From NCBI GenBank assembly GCA_963820315.1, contig CAWFZK010000019.1, positions 1-64,000 on the forward strand: 64,000 nucleotides of DNA, in the 5' to 3' direction. The stretch is from JACVRW01 sp963820315. Lineage in GTDB: Bacteria; Actinomycetota; Thermoleophilia; Solirubrobacterales; Thermoleophilaceae. The notes beneath the pieces were generated by a model, which saw only the letters and a list, made by a program, of their open reading frames with translations, was not told where the DNA came from and ran no database searches. The stretch's first letter is position 1, and the number at the start of each line of letters is the position of its first letter. Positions 42,318-51,303 of this stretch are shown piece by piece. A program made the position numbers and the translations under genes.

Positions 42318-43574
42318 ATGGCCGTCGACGTGAGCAAGGTGTCCGAACTGGACGTGGAACCCGGCACGCTGCCGGAGACCATGGCCGCCTGGGTGATCCG
42401 CGAGGAGCGCTTCGGCGAGCCGCGCGACGCCTTCCAGCTCGAGGAGATCGAGGTACCGGAACCGGGCGCGTTCGAGGTGATCGTGCGCGTGATGGCAGCC
42501 GGGGTCAACTACAACAACGTCTGGGCGGCGCTCGGTCAGCCCGTGTCCGTGATGCGCTACGGCGACCACCCGGAATGGGGCCATCACATCGGCGGCTCCG
42601 ACGCTTCGGGGGTCGTCTGGAAGGTCGGTCCGGGCGTGACGCGCTGGAAGCCGGGCGACGAGGTCGTCGTGCACTGCAACATGGCCTCATACGAGGACCC
42701 CGAGGTGCACGGCCTCGATCCACTCGCCGCGCCCTCGCAGATGATCTGGGGCTACGAGACGACCTGGGGCTCGTTCGCCCAGTTCACGAAGGTGCAGGCA
42801 CAGCAGCTGCTGCCGAAGCCCAAGGGGCTCAGCTGGGACGAGGCGGCCTCGTACGGGCTCGTCTACTTCACCGCCTACCGGATGCTGATCACGCGCTGCG
42901 ACCTGCAGGCGGGCGACCGCGTGCTGATCTGGGGCGCGGCCGGCGGCCTCGGCGTCTTCGCCACTCAGATCTGCGCGATGGCGGGCGCGCACGCCGTGGG
43001 CGTGGTGTCGAGCCCGCAGAAGGGCGAGCTCGTCAAGAAGCTCGGCGCGGTCGACTACATCGATCGCAACGAGTTCGCGGGAATGATGCGCAAGGGCGGC
43101 GAGACGCCCGAGGAGGAGAAGGAGCGCTTCGGCGTGTCACGGGCCTTCTCGAAGCGCGTCAAGGAGATCCTCGGCGACCAGCCCGACATCGTCTTCGAGC
43201 ACGTCGGCAAGGCGACCTTCCCGACCTCGGTCTTCACCTGCAAGCCGTTCGGCAAGGTCGTGATCTGCGCAGGGACGACCGGCTTCGAGCTCGACTTCGA
43301 CGTCCGCTACCTGTGGATGCGCCAGAAGGAGATCCTCGGCTCACACTTCGCGAACGCCTACGAGTGCAACAAGGCCAACCAGCTGATCGACTCGGGCCAG
43401 ATCCGCCCGGTGCTGTGGAGGACGCTCGGCTTCGACGGTGTTCCCGAGGCGCACCAGCTGATGCGGGACAATCAGCATCTCGGCAAGATCTCGATCCTCG
43501 TCGGCGCCGAGAAGGGCGACGGCGCCACCGAGGACGGGCACCCCGGCGCCATCCACGCGGAGGTCGGAGCATGA
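42318..43574 (+). CDS. ccr: Crotonyl-CoA carboxylase/reductase
   Basis: 418 residues. MDR-type alcohol-dehydrogenase fold with the long Ccr-specific N-terminus (PETMAAWVIREERFGEPRDAF), VNYNNVWAALGQPV, the Rossmann stretch RVLIWGAAGGLGVFA and C-terminal VICAGTTGFELDFDVRYLWM. It reductively carboxylates crotonyl-CoA to ethylmalonyl-CoA with NADPH, the key step of the ethylmalonyl-CoA pathway. The stop overlaps the ATG of a small protein gene. ecm and meaB lie 1.5-4 kb downstream. Confidence 0.95.
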   Translation: MAVDVSKVSELDVEPGTLPETMAAWVIREERFGEPRDAFQLEEIEVPEPGAFEVIVRVMAAGVNYNNVWAALGQPVSVMRYGDHPEWGHHIGGSDASGVVWKVGPGVTRWKPGDEVVVHCNMASYEDPEVHGLDPLAAPSQMIWGYETTWGSFAQFTKVQAQQLLPKPKGLSWDEAASYGLVYFTAYRMLITRCDLQAGDRVLIWGAAGGLGVFATQICAMAGAHAVGVVSSPQKGELVKKLGAVDYIDRNEFAGMMRKGGETPEEEKERFGVSRAFSKRVKEILGDQPDIVFEHVGKATFPTSVFTCKPFGKVVICAGTTGFELDFDVRYLWMRQKEILGSHFANAYECNKANQLIDSGQIRPVLWRTLGFDGVPEAHQLMRDNQHLGKISILVGAEKGDGATEDGHPGAIHAEVGA

Positions 43575-43936
43575 TCGAGGTACAGATCCGCTGGGGGATC
43601 AACCCCTTCAGGGGCGACCGCTTCGCCCAAGGCTGGCTGCCCGCCGCCGAGGCGGTGCTCGACTATGGCGCGACGAAGTGGTCCTTCACGCGCAACCTCG
43701 ACGGCGGGCTCGATTTCGTACAGACGGCGCAGTTCCCCTCCAAGGCGCACTTCGAGCAGTACTGGTACTCCGAGGAGATCGCGACGAAGCGGATCGAGCT
43801 GTCGGGCTGCTACCAGGTTCCGCTGCTGCCGACCTACTGGGAGGTACTCGGCAGCGGCGAGGCGGTCGAGCCGGTCGCTGCGAACGACCAGCCTAGCCCT
43901 GCTCCAACGGGGCCATCGTCAGTCCCGACTCCTTGA
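43571..43936 (+). CDS. Small protein translationally coupled to Ccr, unknown function
   Basis: 121 residues; ATGA overlap with ccr. Compact Trp/Tyr-rich alpha/beta sequence (IEVQIRWGINPFRGDRFA, EQYWYSEEIATKRIEL, QVPLLPTYWEVLGS) with a Pro-rich disordered tail. I recognise no named family. Tight coupling to ccr suggests a Ccr partner or an enzyme of the same route. Its 3' end overlaps the convergent clpS gene by 44 nt. Confidence 0.7.
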   Translation: MIEVQIRWGINPFRGDRFAQGWLPAAEAVLDYGATKWSFTRNLDGGLDFVQTAQFPSKAHFEQYWYSEEIATKRIELSGCYQVPLLPTYWEVLGSGEAVEPVAANDQPSPAPTGPSSVPTP

Positions 43937-44180
43937 GCAGCTCCCAGTAGTGCTCGGCGGGCTCGCGCGCGCCCGTCCAGACGATCGCCTGGCCCTTGTT
44001 GTGGATGGTGTTGGCCAACGCCATGCCCTGGTCGTAGCTGACGCCGGGAAGCGTCGAGGAGAGCGCGAAGGCGACGCCCTCGAAGGTGTTGTGGTTGTCG
44101 TTGAGGACGATCACGCGCCAGTTGTCGTCGAGCCCGCTGCCCGGCTCCTTCGCGCGCGGGAGCTCGATCGTCCCAGTCAC
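43893..44180 (-). CDS. clpS: ATP-dependent Clp protease adaptor ClpS
   Basis: 95 residues from GTG 44180. Conserved core: WRVIVLNDNHNTFEGVAFAL, GMALANTIHNKGQAIVW, AEHYWELLKESGLTMAPLE. ClpS delivers N-degron substrates to ClpAP/ClpCP. The GTG overlaps the stop of the MBL-fold gene (GTGA). Confidence 0.95.
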   Translation of the reverse strand: MTGTIELPRAKEPGSGLDDNWRVIVLNDNHNTFEGVAFALSSTLPGVSYDQGMALANTIHNKGQAIVWTGAREPAEHYWELLKESGLTMAPLEQG

Positions 44181-45013
44181 GCCGCCTCGGCCCGCTTGCG
44201 CCAGTAGCGCTCGAGGCCCTTGTAGAGCTGGTCGGGCGGGGCGGCCTGCTCGTATGACTTCAGGGTCTCCGCGTCCGCGACGGCGCCGACCTCGTTCTCG
44301 AGCCGGGCGATGAAGGCCTCCTCGCCGTCGGTGCGGGCGGAGTCGGCCTGATCCGCGAGCGCCGTGCGGATGCGGTGCAGCTGCTCGGCCACGTCCGTGA
44401 CCTGGCCGAAGTGCGTGAGGCAGAGCGACTGCGGGTTCCAGCTCGCGACCGTGTGCAGGGAGTCGAGCCACAGCTCGACGTCGATGTCGGGCGGCGGCGT
44501 GGGCGCCAGCGTGTGCTCGAAGGGCGGGATGCGCACGCCGGCCATGTCGCCGACGTAGGCGTCGCCCGAGTCCTCGTGCAGGTAGCAGACGTGGTGCGAG
44601 GCGTGACCCGGCGTGTAGGCCACCCGAAAGCCCTCGATCGTCTCGCCGCCCGTCAGCGCGTGGACGCGCTCCTCCGGCACCGGAGCGACCTCTCCCCAGA
44701 GCGCCTCCATCTCATCCCCGTACAGGCGACTGGCACTCACGAGCAGCTTCGAGGGATCGATCAGGTGCGGCGCGCCGCGCTCGTGCACGTAGACGCTGAG
44801 CTCGGGGAAGCGCCGGCACAGCACGCCCGCGGCGCCCGCGTGATCGAGGTGGATGTGAGTCAGGAGGAGCGCGCGCGGCTCGACCGGCCCGAGCCGGTCG
44901 AGCAGGGTGTCGACGCAGGAGGCCGGCCCCGGGTCGACGATCAGCCCGTCGATCTCGAAGGCGCAGATCACGCGGTCGCGATCCATGTGCATGACGTCAA
45001 TCGCGCTGCTCAC
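44177..45013 (-). CDS. Metallo-beta-lactamase-fold hydrolase
   Basis: 278 residues from GTG 45013. Zinc motif THIHLDHAG, later His residues in YTPGHASHH, Asp in YVGDMAG and His in LTHFG: a complete MBL site. The C-terminal helical region (QLYKGLERYWRKRAE) is like thioesterase/glyoxalase II-type relatives. Substrate not identifiable. Operon with clpS, divergent from ecm. Confidence 0.87.
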   Translation of the reverse strand: MSSAIDVMHMDRDRVICAFEIDGLIVDPGPASCVDTLLDRLGPVEPRALLLTHIHLDHAGAAGVLCRRFPELSVYVHERGAPHLIDPSKLLVSASRLYGDEMEALWGEVAPVPEERVHALTGGETIEGFRVAYTPGHASHHVCYLHEDSGDAYVGDMAGVRIPPFEHTLAPTPPPDIDVELWLDSLHTVASWNPQSLCLTHFGQVTDVAEQLHRIRTALADQADSARTDGEEAFIARLENEVGAVADAETLKSYEQAAPPDQLYKGLERYWRKRAEAA

Positions 45014-45105
45014 GAGCAGCCGACGATACCGCCGACGGGCCCTCCACGAAGCGCAGCGAGGGCTCCTCGCGCCGCTACCTGCTCGTTCGCTGAGCGGGGT
45101 CAACA

Positions 45106-45111
45106 TAGAAT
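45106..45111 (+). promoter_or_regulatory. -10 element of a probable leaderless ecm promoter
   Basis: TAGAAT ends 6 nt before the ecm GTG at 45118. With normal spacing the transcript would begin at or within a base of the start codon. No Shine-Dalgarno is present, consistent with leaderless translation, which is common in Actinobacteria. Confidence 0.5.
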
Positions 45112-45117
45112 TGCGGT

Positions 45118-47106
45118 GTGAGCGAGCACCGCCTGCCCGAGCGCGACAACCCCTGGGTGATGCGCACCTATGCAGGGCATTCGACCGCGCGCGAGTCGAA
45201 CGAGCTCTATCGGCGCAACCTGGCCAAGGGCCAGACCGGGCTTTCGGTGGCGTTCGACCTCCCCACCCAGACGGGCTATGACCCTGACCACGAGCTGGCA
45301 CGGGGTGAGGTCGGGAAGGTGGGCGTGTCGATCGCCCACAAGGGGGACATGCACACGCTGCTCGACGGCATCCCGCTCGACGAGATGAACACGTCGATGA
45401 CGATCAACGCGACCGCCGCCTGGCTGCTCGCCCTCTACATGACGGTCGCCGAGGAGAACGGCGTCGGGCGCCACTCGCTCCAGGGCACGACCCAGAACGA
45501 CATCATCAAGGAGTTCCTCTCGCGCGGCACGTACGCGTTCCCGCCGGAGCCGTCGATGCGGCTGATCGCGGACATGATCGCGTTCACCGTCGACGAGGTT
45601 CCGCGCTGGAACCCGATCAACATCTGCTCCTACCACCTGCAGGAGGCGGGCGCCACGCCGGTGCAGGAGATCGCCTACTCGCTCTCCACCGCCCAGGCCG
45701 TGCTGGACCGCGTGCGCCGGCGGGTCGACGACGAGACGTTCCCGCGCGTCTTCGGGCGCATCTCGTTCTTCGTCAACGCCGGGATCCGCTTCGTCGAGGA
45801 GCACGCCAAGCTGCGCGCGATGGGCCGGCTCTGGGAGGAGATCGGCCGCTCTCGCTACGGCGTCGACGACGAGCGGCTGCTGCGCTTCCGCTACGGCGTG
45901 CAGGTCAACTCGCTGGGGCTCACCGAGTCGCAGCCCGAGAACAACATCATCCGGATCGTGCTCGAGGCGCTCGCGGTGACGATGGGCCGCGAGGCGCGCG
46001 CCCGCGCGCTCCAGCTGCCCGCCTGGAACGAGGCGCTGGGGCTGCCGCGGCCGTGGGACCAGCAGTGGTCGCTGCGCATCCAGCAGATCCTCGCCTACGA
46101 GACCGACCTGCTCGAGTACCCGGACATCTTCGAGGGCTCGAAGGTGATGGACGGGCTCGTCGACGAGCTGATCGAGGGCGCGCGCGAGGAGATGGCCGTG
46201 GTGGCGGAGCAGGGCGGCGCCGTCGAGGCCGTGCCCTACATGAAGACCCAGCTGGTCGAGTCGCACCGCGAGCGCGTTCGCCGCATCGAGGCGGGCGAGC
46301 TGCGCGTGGTCGGGCAGAACTTCTACACGGAGGCGGAGCCGTCCCCGCTGCAGGACGGCGAGGACGGCGGCATCCTGCGGGTCGACCCCGATGTCGAGCG
46401 CGGCGCGATCGAGGCCGTGCAGCGCTGGTGCGCCGAGCGCGACCAGGCGGCCGTCGACGCCGCGCTGGACGGGCTGCGAGCCGCGGCCGCGGACCCCGAG
46501 GCGAACATCATGCCCCCCACGCTCGAGGCGGCCCGTGCGGGCGCCACCACGGGCGAATGGGCGGCGGCCCTTCGTGAGACCTTCGGCGAGTACCGCGCGC
46601 CCACCGGCGTCGGCGACGCCGCGGCTCCCGCCGCCGACGACACGCTGGCCGAGCTGCGCGAGCGCGTCGAGCAGGTCTCCGAGTCGCTCGGGCGGCGGAT
46701 CAAGATCCTCGTCGGCAAGCCGGGCCTCGACGGGCATTCGAACGGCGCCGAGCAGATCGCCGTGCGCGCCCGCGACGCCGGCATGGACGTGGTCTACGAG
46801 GGCATCCGCCTGACCCCCGCGCGCATCGCGCGCGCCGCGGTCGAGGAGGGCGTGCACGTGGTCGGCCTGTCGATCCTGTCGGGCTCGCACGCCGAGCTGA
46901 TCCCGAGCGTGCTGTCCGAGCTCGAGGACGCCGGCGCGAACGTCCCGGTGGTCGTCGGCGGGATCATCCCCCCGGCCGACGAGGCGGCGCTGCTCGAGGC
47001 GGGCGTGGCGCGCGTCTACACGCCGAAGGACTTCGAGGTCAGCCGCATCATGGGCGACATCGTCGACCTGGTGGCCGCCCACCACGGCGTTGAAGCAGCC
47101 GCCTGA
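45118..47106 (+). CDS. ecm: Ethylmalonyl-CoA mutase (MeaA-type, B12-dependent)
   Basis: 662 residues in one chain. N-terminal TIM-barrel starts PWVMRTYAGHSTARESNELY and NLAKGQTGLSVAFDLPTQTG; the C-terminal B12 domain has the base-off motif GLDGHSNG (DxHxxG) and GLSILSGSH. Length, the RTYAGHSTA start and a B12 domain in the same chain fit Ecm/MeaA better than the roughly 720-residue methylmalonyl-CoA mutases. It converts ethylmalonyl-CoA to methylsuccinyl-CoA after Ccr. Followed by its chaperone meaB. Methylmalonyl-CoA mutase is the main alternative. Confidence 0.88.
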   Translation: MSEHRLPERDNPWVMRTYAGHSTARESNELYRRNLAKGQTGLSVAFDLPTQTGYDPDHELARGEVGKVGVSIAHKGDMHTLLDGIPLDEMNTSMTINATAAWLLALYMTVAEENGVGRHSLQGTTQNDIIKEFLSRGTYAFPPEPSMRLIADMIAFTVDEVPRWNPINICSYHLQEAGATPVQEIAYSLSTAQAVLDRVRRRVDDETFPRVFGRISFFVNAGIRFVEEHAKLRAMGRLWEEIGRSRYGVDDERLLRFRYGVQVNSLGLTESQPENNIIRIVLEALAVTMGREARARALQLPAWNEALGLPRPWDQQWSLRIQQILAYETDLLEYPDIFEGSKVMDGLVDELIEGAREEMAVVAEQGGAVEAVPYMKTQLVESHRERVRRIEAGELRVVGQNFYTEAEPSPLQDGEDGGILRVDPDVERGAIEAVQRWCAERDQAAVDAALDGLRAAAADPEANIMPPTLEAARAGATTGEWAAALRETFGEYRAPTGVGDAAAPAADDTLAELRERVEQVSESLGRRIKILVGKPGLDGHSNGAEQIAVRARDAGMDVVYEGIRLTPARIARAAVEEGVHVVGLSILSGSHAELIPSVLSELEDAGANVPVVVGGIIPPADEAALLEAGVARVYTPKDFEVSRIMGDIVDLVAAHHGVEAAA

Positions 47107-47109
47107 GCG

Positions 47110-47157
47110 TCGATTGAAGGGTTGCTGGGCCGATAGCCCCCACAAGGCTCCAATCGA
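47110..47157 (+). repeat. Inverted repeat between ecm and meaB
   Basis: TCGATTG (47110-47116) and CAATCGA (47151-47157) flank a 34-nt interior holding a smaller GGGC/GCCC hairpin. It could attenuate or stabilise the ecm-meaB transcript; there is no T-tract. Confidence 0.4.
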
Positions 47158-47193
47158 TGGTGGGAGTAGGCGTCAGCTAGCTTGCCGAGCGCG

Positions 47194-48144
47194 ATGGTCC
47201 CGGACCCCGAAGAGCTCGGCCGGCGCCTGCGTGAGGGCGACCGCTCGGCCGCCCCGGCGGCGCTCAACCTGATCGAGGACCGCTCGCCGGCCGGCCGCGA
47301 GGCAGCGGCGCAGCTGCTCGCGGAGGTTGCGCCGGCGGCGCTCGGCGGCGAGGCGCCCGCGCACCTCGTCGGCATCACGGGTCCGCCGGGTGCCGGCAAG
47401 TCGACCCTGCTGTCGGCCCTGCTGCCGGAATGGCGCGGCGCCGGTCGCAGCGTGGCGATCCTCGCCGTCGATCCCTCCTCGCGCCGCTCCGGCGGGTCGC
47501 TCCTCGGCGACCGCGCTCGGATCGAGTACGAGCCTGGCGACGACGGGGTGCTGATCCGCTCGACCGCGGCGGGAACGCGTCTGGGTGGACTGGCGGCGCC
47601 GACACGCGAGGCGGCCGACGCGCTCGCCGCGGCCTTCGACATCGTCGTGGTGGAGACCGTCGGCGTCGGCCAGTCGGAGATCGATGTGGCGGACGTGTGC
47701 GACACGGTCGCCGTGGTGGTGCAACCCGCCTCGGGCGACGTGCTGCAGTTCCTGAAGGCCGGGATCATGGAGGTGCCCGACGTGCTCGTCGTGACAAAAG
47801 CAGACCTGGGTGACGCGGCCGCGCGCTCGCGGCGCGACCTCGAGCAGGCGCTCGGTGCGATCGGGTCGGCGCAGACGCCGGTGGTCGCGGTCTCCTCGGT
47901 GCCGCCGCCGAGCGGCATCGACGAGCTCGCCGAGGCGCTCGGTGCGCACCGCGAGCGGATCGACCTGCCGGCCCGCCGGCTGCGCGCCCGGCGTGCCTCG
48001 GCGCTGCGCGAGTTCGGCGCCGAGCACGGCGAGCGCGCCCTGCGGGCGCTCGGCGGCAGGCGCGAGGCGGAGCGGCTGCTCGCCGCCAGCGACCCGGGCC
48101 TGAGCGTCAACGAGCTGGTGGCGAGCCTCGAGGTGGACGCGTGA
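47194..48144 (+). CDS. meaB: MeaB-type G3E GTPase, mutase chaperone
   Basis: 316 residues from ATG 47194 (TTG 47182 also possible). Walker A GPPGAGKST, switch region AVDPSSRRSGGSLLGDRAR, VVVETVGVGQSE and base motif VVTKADL. It guards and reactivates B12-dependent acyl-CoA mutases by GTP-gated cofactor exchange. Position directly after ecm supports that partner. Stop overlaps the next small gene (GTGA). Confidence 0.93.
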   Translation: MVPDPEELGRRLREGDRSAAPAALNLIEDRSPAGREAAAQLLAEVAPAALGGEAPAHLVGITGPPGAGKSTLLSALLPEWRGAGRSVAILAVDPSSRRSGGSLLGDRARIEYEPGDDGVLIRSTAAGTRLGGLAAPTREAADALAAAFDIVVVETVGVGQSEIDVADVCDTVAVVVQPASGDVLQFLKAGIMEVPDVLVVTKADLGDAAARSRRDLEQALGAIGSAQTPVVAVSSVPPPSGIDELAEALGAHRERIDLPARRLRARRASALREFGAEHGERALRALGGRREAERLLAASDPGLSVNELVASLEVDA

Positions 48145-48380
48145 GCCGTCGCCGCGGCACCCCGGACGAGCCCCCGGCGCGCGGACGCCCGGAGCCCGAG
48201 CCGGACCCGCCGCAGCGCCCGGGCTGGGGGCTCGGGCCGTCGGCCGCGATCGCCCTCGGGGTGTTCATCGTCGTGTCGCTGCTCTCGTGGGCCGCCGGTG
48301 CCGCCAACCTGGGCGTCGCGCTCGGCATCGGCCAGATCGCCTTCGGGCTGGTGCTCGTGGCGCTGATCGTCTGGCGCTAG
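48141..48380 (+). CDS. Small two-helix membrane protein
   Basis: 79 residues, GTG overlapping the meaB stop. Pro/Arg/Glu-rich cytoplasmic N-terminus of about 32 residues, then two helices (AAIALGVFIVVSLLSW and NLGVALGIGQIAFGLVLVAL). Unknown function; probably co-translated with meaB. Confidence 0.6.
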   Translation: MSRRRGTPDEPPARGRPEPEPDPPQRPGWGLGPSAAIALGVFIVVSLLSWAAGAANLGVALGIGQIAFGLVLVALIVWR

Positions 48381-48470
48381 CGGACGAGCTCGAACGCATC
48401 GGGGCCTCGCACAACCCCTCCGGTCCGTGACGTCTGGAACCTCACGGCCTCTCCGGACCGTATAGAGGGC

Positions 48471-49713
48471 ATGCGAAGAGCGCTGCTCGTCTCGGCCCTC
48501 ATGCTCGTCGCAGTGCCGGTGGGCGGCTACGCCGGCGCGCGGCAGGCCGGGCAGCCGCTGATCGCGGTCGACCGCGGCGACGGCGCGAAGTGGCTGCGGC
48601 TCGTCGACCCGGTCACGCTGCGCCCTGAGTCGCGCCGGATACGGGGCTTTCGCGAGGCCTTCAGCGGCGCCCGCTCACCGGACGGCGGCCACTTTGCGGT
48701 CGGCAGCAACTTCGATCGCAGCGGCGCGATCCGCGTGATCGACCTCGAGCGGCGGCGCTCGGAGCGGATCATCGAGCTGGGCCGGCAGGGACCGGTCCTC
48801 GTCGAGTGGCCGACCCGCGACCGGATACTCGCGATCGCAGGCAGGCCGTACAGCCGCTACGAGATCTCGGTCGTCGACCCGTTTGCCGCAAAGGTCCGGG
48901 CGCGCCACGGCTTCCGCGGCTGGCTCCTCTCGCACGAACCCACCGCGACCGGAGCGGCCGTGCTGCTCGGTCCCGAACGCCGGCTCGGACCGGCGCGGCT
49001 GCTGGTGGCGGACGCGTCGGGAGCGGTGCGCACGCCTTACCCTCGAGCGCATCGCGGCGGGCTCCACCCATCCCAGGGTGCGCCCGGCTCGCTACCGCCA
49101 GCCGGCCCTGACCGTCGACCCCACGGGACGCCGGGCCTACGTGGTGGCTGCGCGCGATCGTCCGCTCGTCGCGTCCGTCGAGCTCGCCTCCGGTCAGGTC
49201 GAGTACCACGAGCCCGCCGAGGCGCCGGCAGCGCGCGCCGCCAAGGGCAACGTCGACGTCCGCTGGCGCGAAGCGAGCTGGCTCGGCAGCGACTCGATCG
49301 CCGTCACCGGGTTCCGCAACCGGCCGGCGCGGCGCGGCAGCCGCTTCCCGCCACCCGAGGAGCCCTACGGCGTCCGCCTGATCGACACTTCGGACTGGAG
49401 CATGCGAACGCTCGCCGAGGAGCCGAACCAGGCCATGGTGGCGGGCGACCGGCTGCTCGCTCACGGGACGACGTGGACAGCGGGCTGGCGCTCGAGCCAC
49501 AGCACCGGGCTGCTCGTGTTCGACGGCGAGGGCCGCCGGCTCTACAGCCGCTTCCGCGGGCAGGGCCTGGTGATCGCCGGTGCGACCGATGAGCTCGGCT
49601 ACGTCTGGGTGCGTCCGACCAAGACGCTGCACGTGCTCGACCTTGACGACGGGCGGACGCTCCGCAAGCTGCCGGCCCGCGCCCGCGACGTCCCGCTGCT
49701 GATCTCGCCTTAG
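48471..49713 (+). pseudogene. Secreted beta-propeller-like protein, one frameshift
   Basis: ATG 48471 follows a TATAGA -10-like element. Signal peptide (MRRALLVSALMLVAVPVGGYAG), then repeated four-strand text typical of WD40/YVTN blades (LIAVDRGDGAKWLRLVDPVT; AIRVIDLERRRSERIIELG; LTVDPTGRRAYVVAARDRP; TLHVLDLDDGRTLRKLPA). Near 49030 the sense passes from frame 3 to frame 1; the corrected protein has about 413 residues ending 49713. The stop overlaps the convergent mobA stop. Role unknown. Confidence 0.65.
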
Positions 49714-50267
49714 CGCGCGGCGAGCAGCGCCTCGGCGTCGGCGAGCTGCTCCGGCGTGTTGACGCTGCGGACGAGCGACGGCGGAAGTGCCACCCGCGCC
49801 GGGTCGAGCGCCTCGACGGTGCGAGTGAGCGCCGCGTCCGGCGGCGCCGCGCGCAGCACATCGAGGGCGGCGGGCGCGTAGAGCCCGAAGGTTGGCTGCA
49901 GCACGCCGGCGGCGGTTGCGACCACCGCCGGCGAGCCGCCCGCGCCCTGCAGCAGCGTGCGGCAGGCGTCGGCCGTCACGAACGGCATGTCCGCAGCGCA
50001 TACGAGCACCGGCGCTTCTGCGGTCTCGAGCGCGTGCACGATCCCGGTGAGAGGGTGGCGCGGCTCGTCCGGTTCGTCCCAGCGCTCTGCCCCCGGCAAC
50101 GGCGGCAGCTGCGTGTCGCGCTTGCAGACGACCGCCACGCGCCCGCACACCTCCGCCAGCGCCTCGAGCGGGTACTCGACGAGCGCCCTGCCCGCGAGCT
50201 GCGTGCCCGCCTTCGAGCCCCCTCCGAGCCTTCGCCCCTCGCCGCCGGCCAGCACCACGCCGATCAC
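49710..50267 (-). CDS. mobA: Molybdenum cofactor guanylyltransferase-like protein
   Basis: 185 residues from GTG 50267. Nucleotide-binding LAGGEGRRLGGGSK at the N-terminus, CAADMPFVT metal motif, and LQPTFGLYAP. MobA attaches GMP to molybdopterin. Related MobA-like NTP transferases act on other substrates, and no molybdoenzyme is next to it, so the symbol is probable rather than sure. Confidence 0.78.
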   Translation of the reverse strand: MIGVVLAGGEGRRLGGGSKAGTQLAGRALVEYPLEALAEVCGRVAVVCKRDTQLPPLPGAERWDEPDEPRHPLTGIVHALETAEAPVLVCAADMPFVTADACRTLLQGAGGSPAVVATAAGVLQPTFGLYAPAALDVLRAAPPDAALTRTVEALDPARVALPPSLVRSVNTPEQLADAEALLAAR

Positions 50268-50316
50268 AGCGCGCGAGCCTATCCGCGTGCGGCGTCGGTA
50301 TAGGCTTGCGCGCGCC

Positions 50317-51294
50317 GTGGCCCTCGGCTCGTTCATCGGTGCAGGTCGCTCGCTCGAGAAGGCCATCCAGCGCGCCGCGCGCGCGGAGGAGCTCGGCTAC
50401 GAGTCGGCCTACGTGACCCACATCGCCGCGCGCGACTCGGTGACCACGCTGATGGCGTACGCCTCGCGCACAGAGCGCATCCTGCTCGGCACCGGGGTGA
50501 TGCCGATCTACTCACGCACGCCGGTCGCGACCGCGCAGTCGTTCGCGACGCTCGACGAGTTCTCACGCGGGCGCGCCGTGATCGGGCTCGGCGTCTCCCA
50601 CCGCCCGGTGGTCGAGGCCTGGTACGGCCAGACGCTCGACAAGCCGCTCCGCGAGACGCGCCAGTACGTCGGCATCGTGCGCGCCACGCTGCGCGGCGAG
50701 AACCCGCCCGAGGGCGAGAAGTTCAGCTCGAGCTTTCGCTTCATGGGCTACGACCCGCGGCCGGACATCCCCATCTACCTGGCGGGGCTGTCGGAGAAGA
50801 TGCTCTGGCTGGCGGGCGAGATCGCCGACGGCGTGGTGCTCTGGCTGTGCAACCCGCACTACATCCGCGACGTCGTCGTGCCCGCCGTACGCAAGGGCCG
50901 CGAGCAGGCCGGGCTGCCGCTCGAGGGCTTCGACATCGTCGCCGCGGTCCCGTCAGCCGTCACGACCGAGCCGGAGGAGGCGCGCACCCGCCTCAGGACC
51001 GAGCTCATCACGTACTTCTCGCTGCCGTTCTACCGGGCGATGATCGAGTCATCGGGCTTCGAGGAGGACGTCGCCGGCTTCGACCGTGGCATGCAGGACG
51101 GCGGGCCCGAGGCTGCGATCAAGGCGATCTCGAACGAGTACCTCGGCCTCCTCGCAGCCATCGGGACGCCGGAGGAGGCCGTCGCCAGCGTGCGCCGCTA
51201 TCGCGACTGCGGCACCACTTCGCCGTGCATAGGCGGCGTCACGAAGACGGACTTCGACGCCACGCTCGAGGCCCTCGCCGGCTGCCTCGACTGA
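50317..51294 (+). CDS. LLM-class F420-dependent oxidoreductase
   Basis: 325 residues from GTG 50317. Luciferase-like TIM barrel: AARAEELGYESAYVTH, LLGTGVMPIYSRTPVATAQSFATLDEFS (in part), RAVIGLGVSH, and IPIYLAGLSEKMLWLAGEIADGVVLW. The pattern is that of bacterial F420-binding LLM enzymes rather than FMN ones, agreeing with the cofDCE operon 24 kb upstream. Substrate unknown. Confidence 0.87.
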   Translation: MALGSFIGAGRSLEKAIQRAARAEELGYESAYVTHIAARDSVTTLMAYASRTERILLGTGVMPIYSRTPVATAQSFATLDEFSRGRAVIGLGVSHRPVVEAWYGQTLDKPLRETRQYVGIVRATLRGENPPEGEKFSSSFRFMGYDPRPDIPIYLAGLSEKMLWLAGEIADGVVLWLCNPHYIRDVVVPAVRKGREQAGLPLEGFDIVAAVPSAVTTEPEEARTRLRTELITYFSLPFYRAMIESSGFEEDVAGFDRGMQDGGPEAAIKAISNEYLGLLAAIGTPEEAVASVRRYRDCGTTSPCIGGVTKTDFDATLEALAGCLD

Positions 51295-51303
51295 ATCAGC
51301 CGC

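Noticed and set aside
45118..47106. Annotation as methylmalonyl-CoA mutase
   Set aside because: Shorter single chain with the RTYAGHSTA opening and location near ccr fit ethylmalonyl-CoA mutase better; kept as an alternative.
45100..47145. 681-residue antisense ORF across ecm, and similar long antisense ORFs at 15793-17646, 59299-61479 and 36507-37110
   Set aside because: They mirror well conserved genes, are Arg/Ala/Val-rich with no motifs, and arise from high GC with few stop codons.
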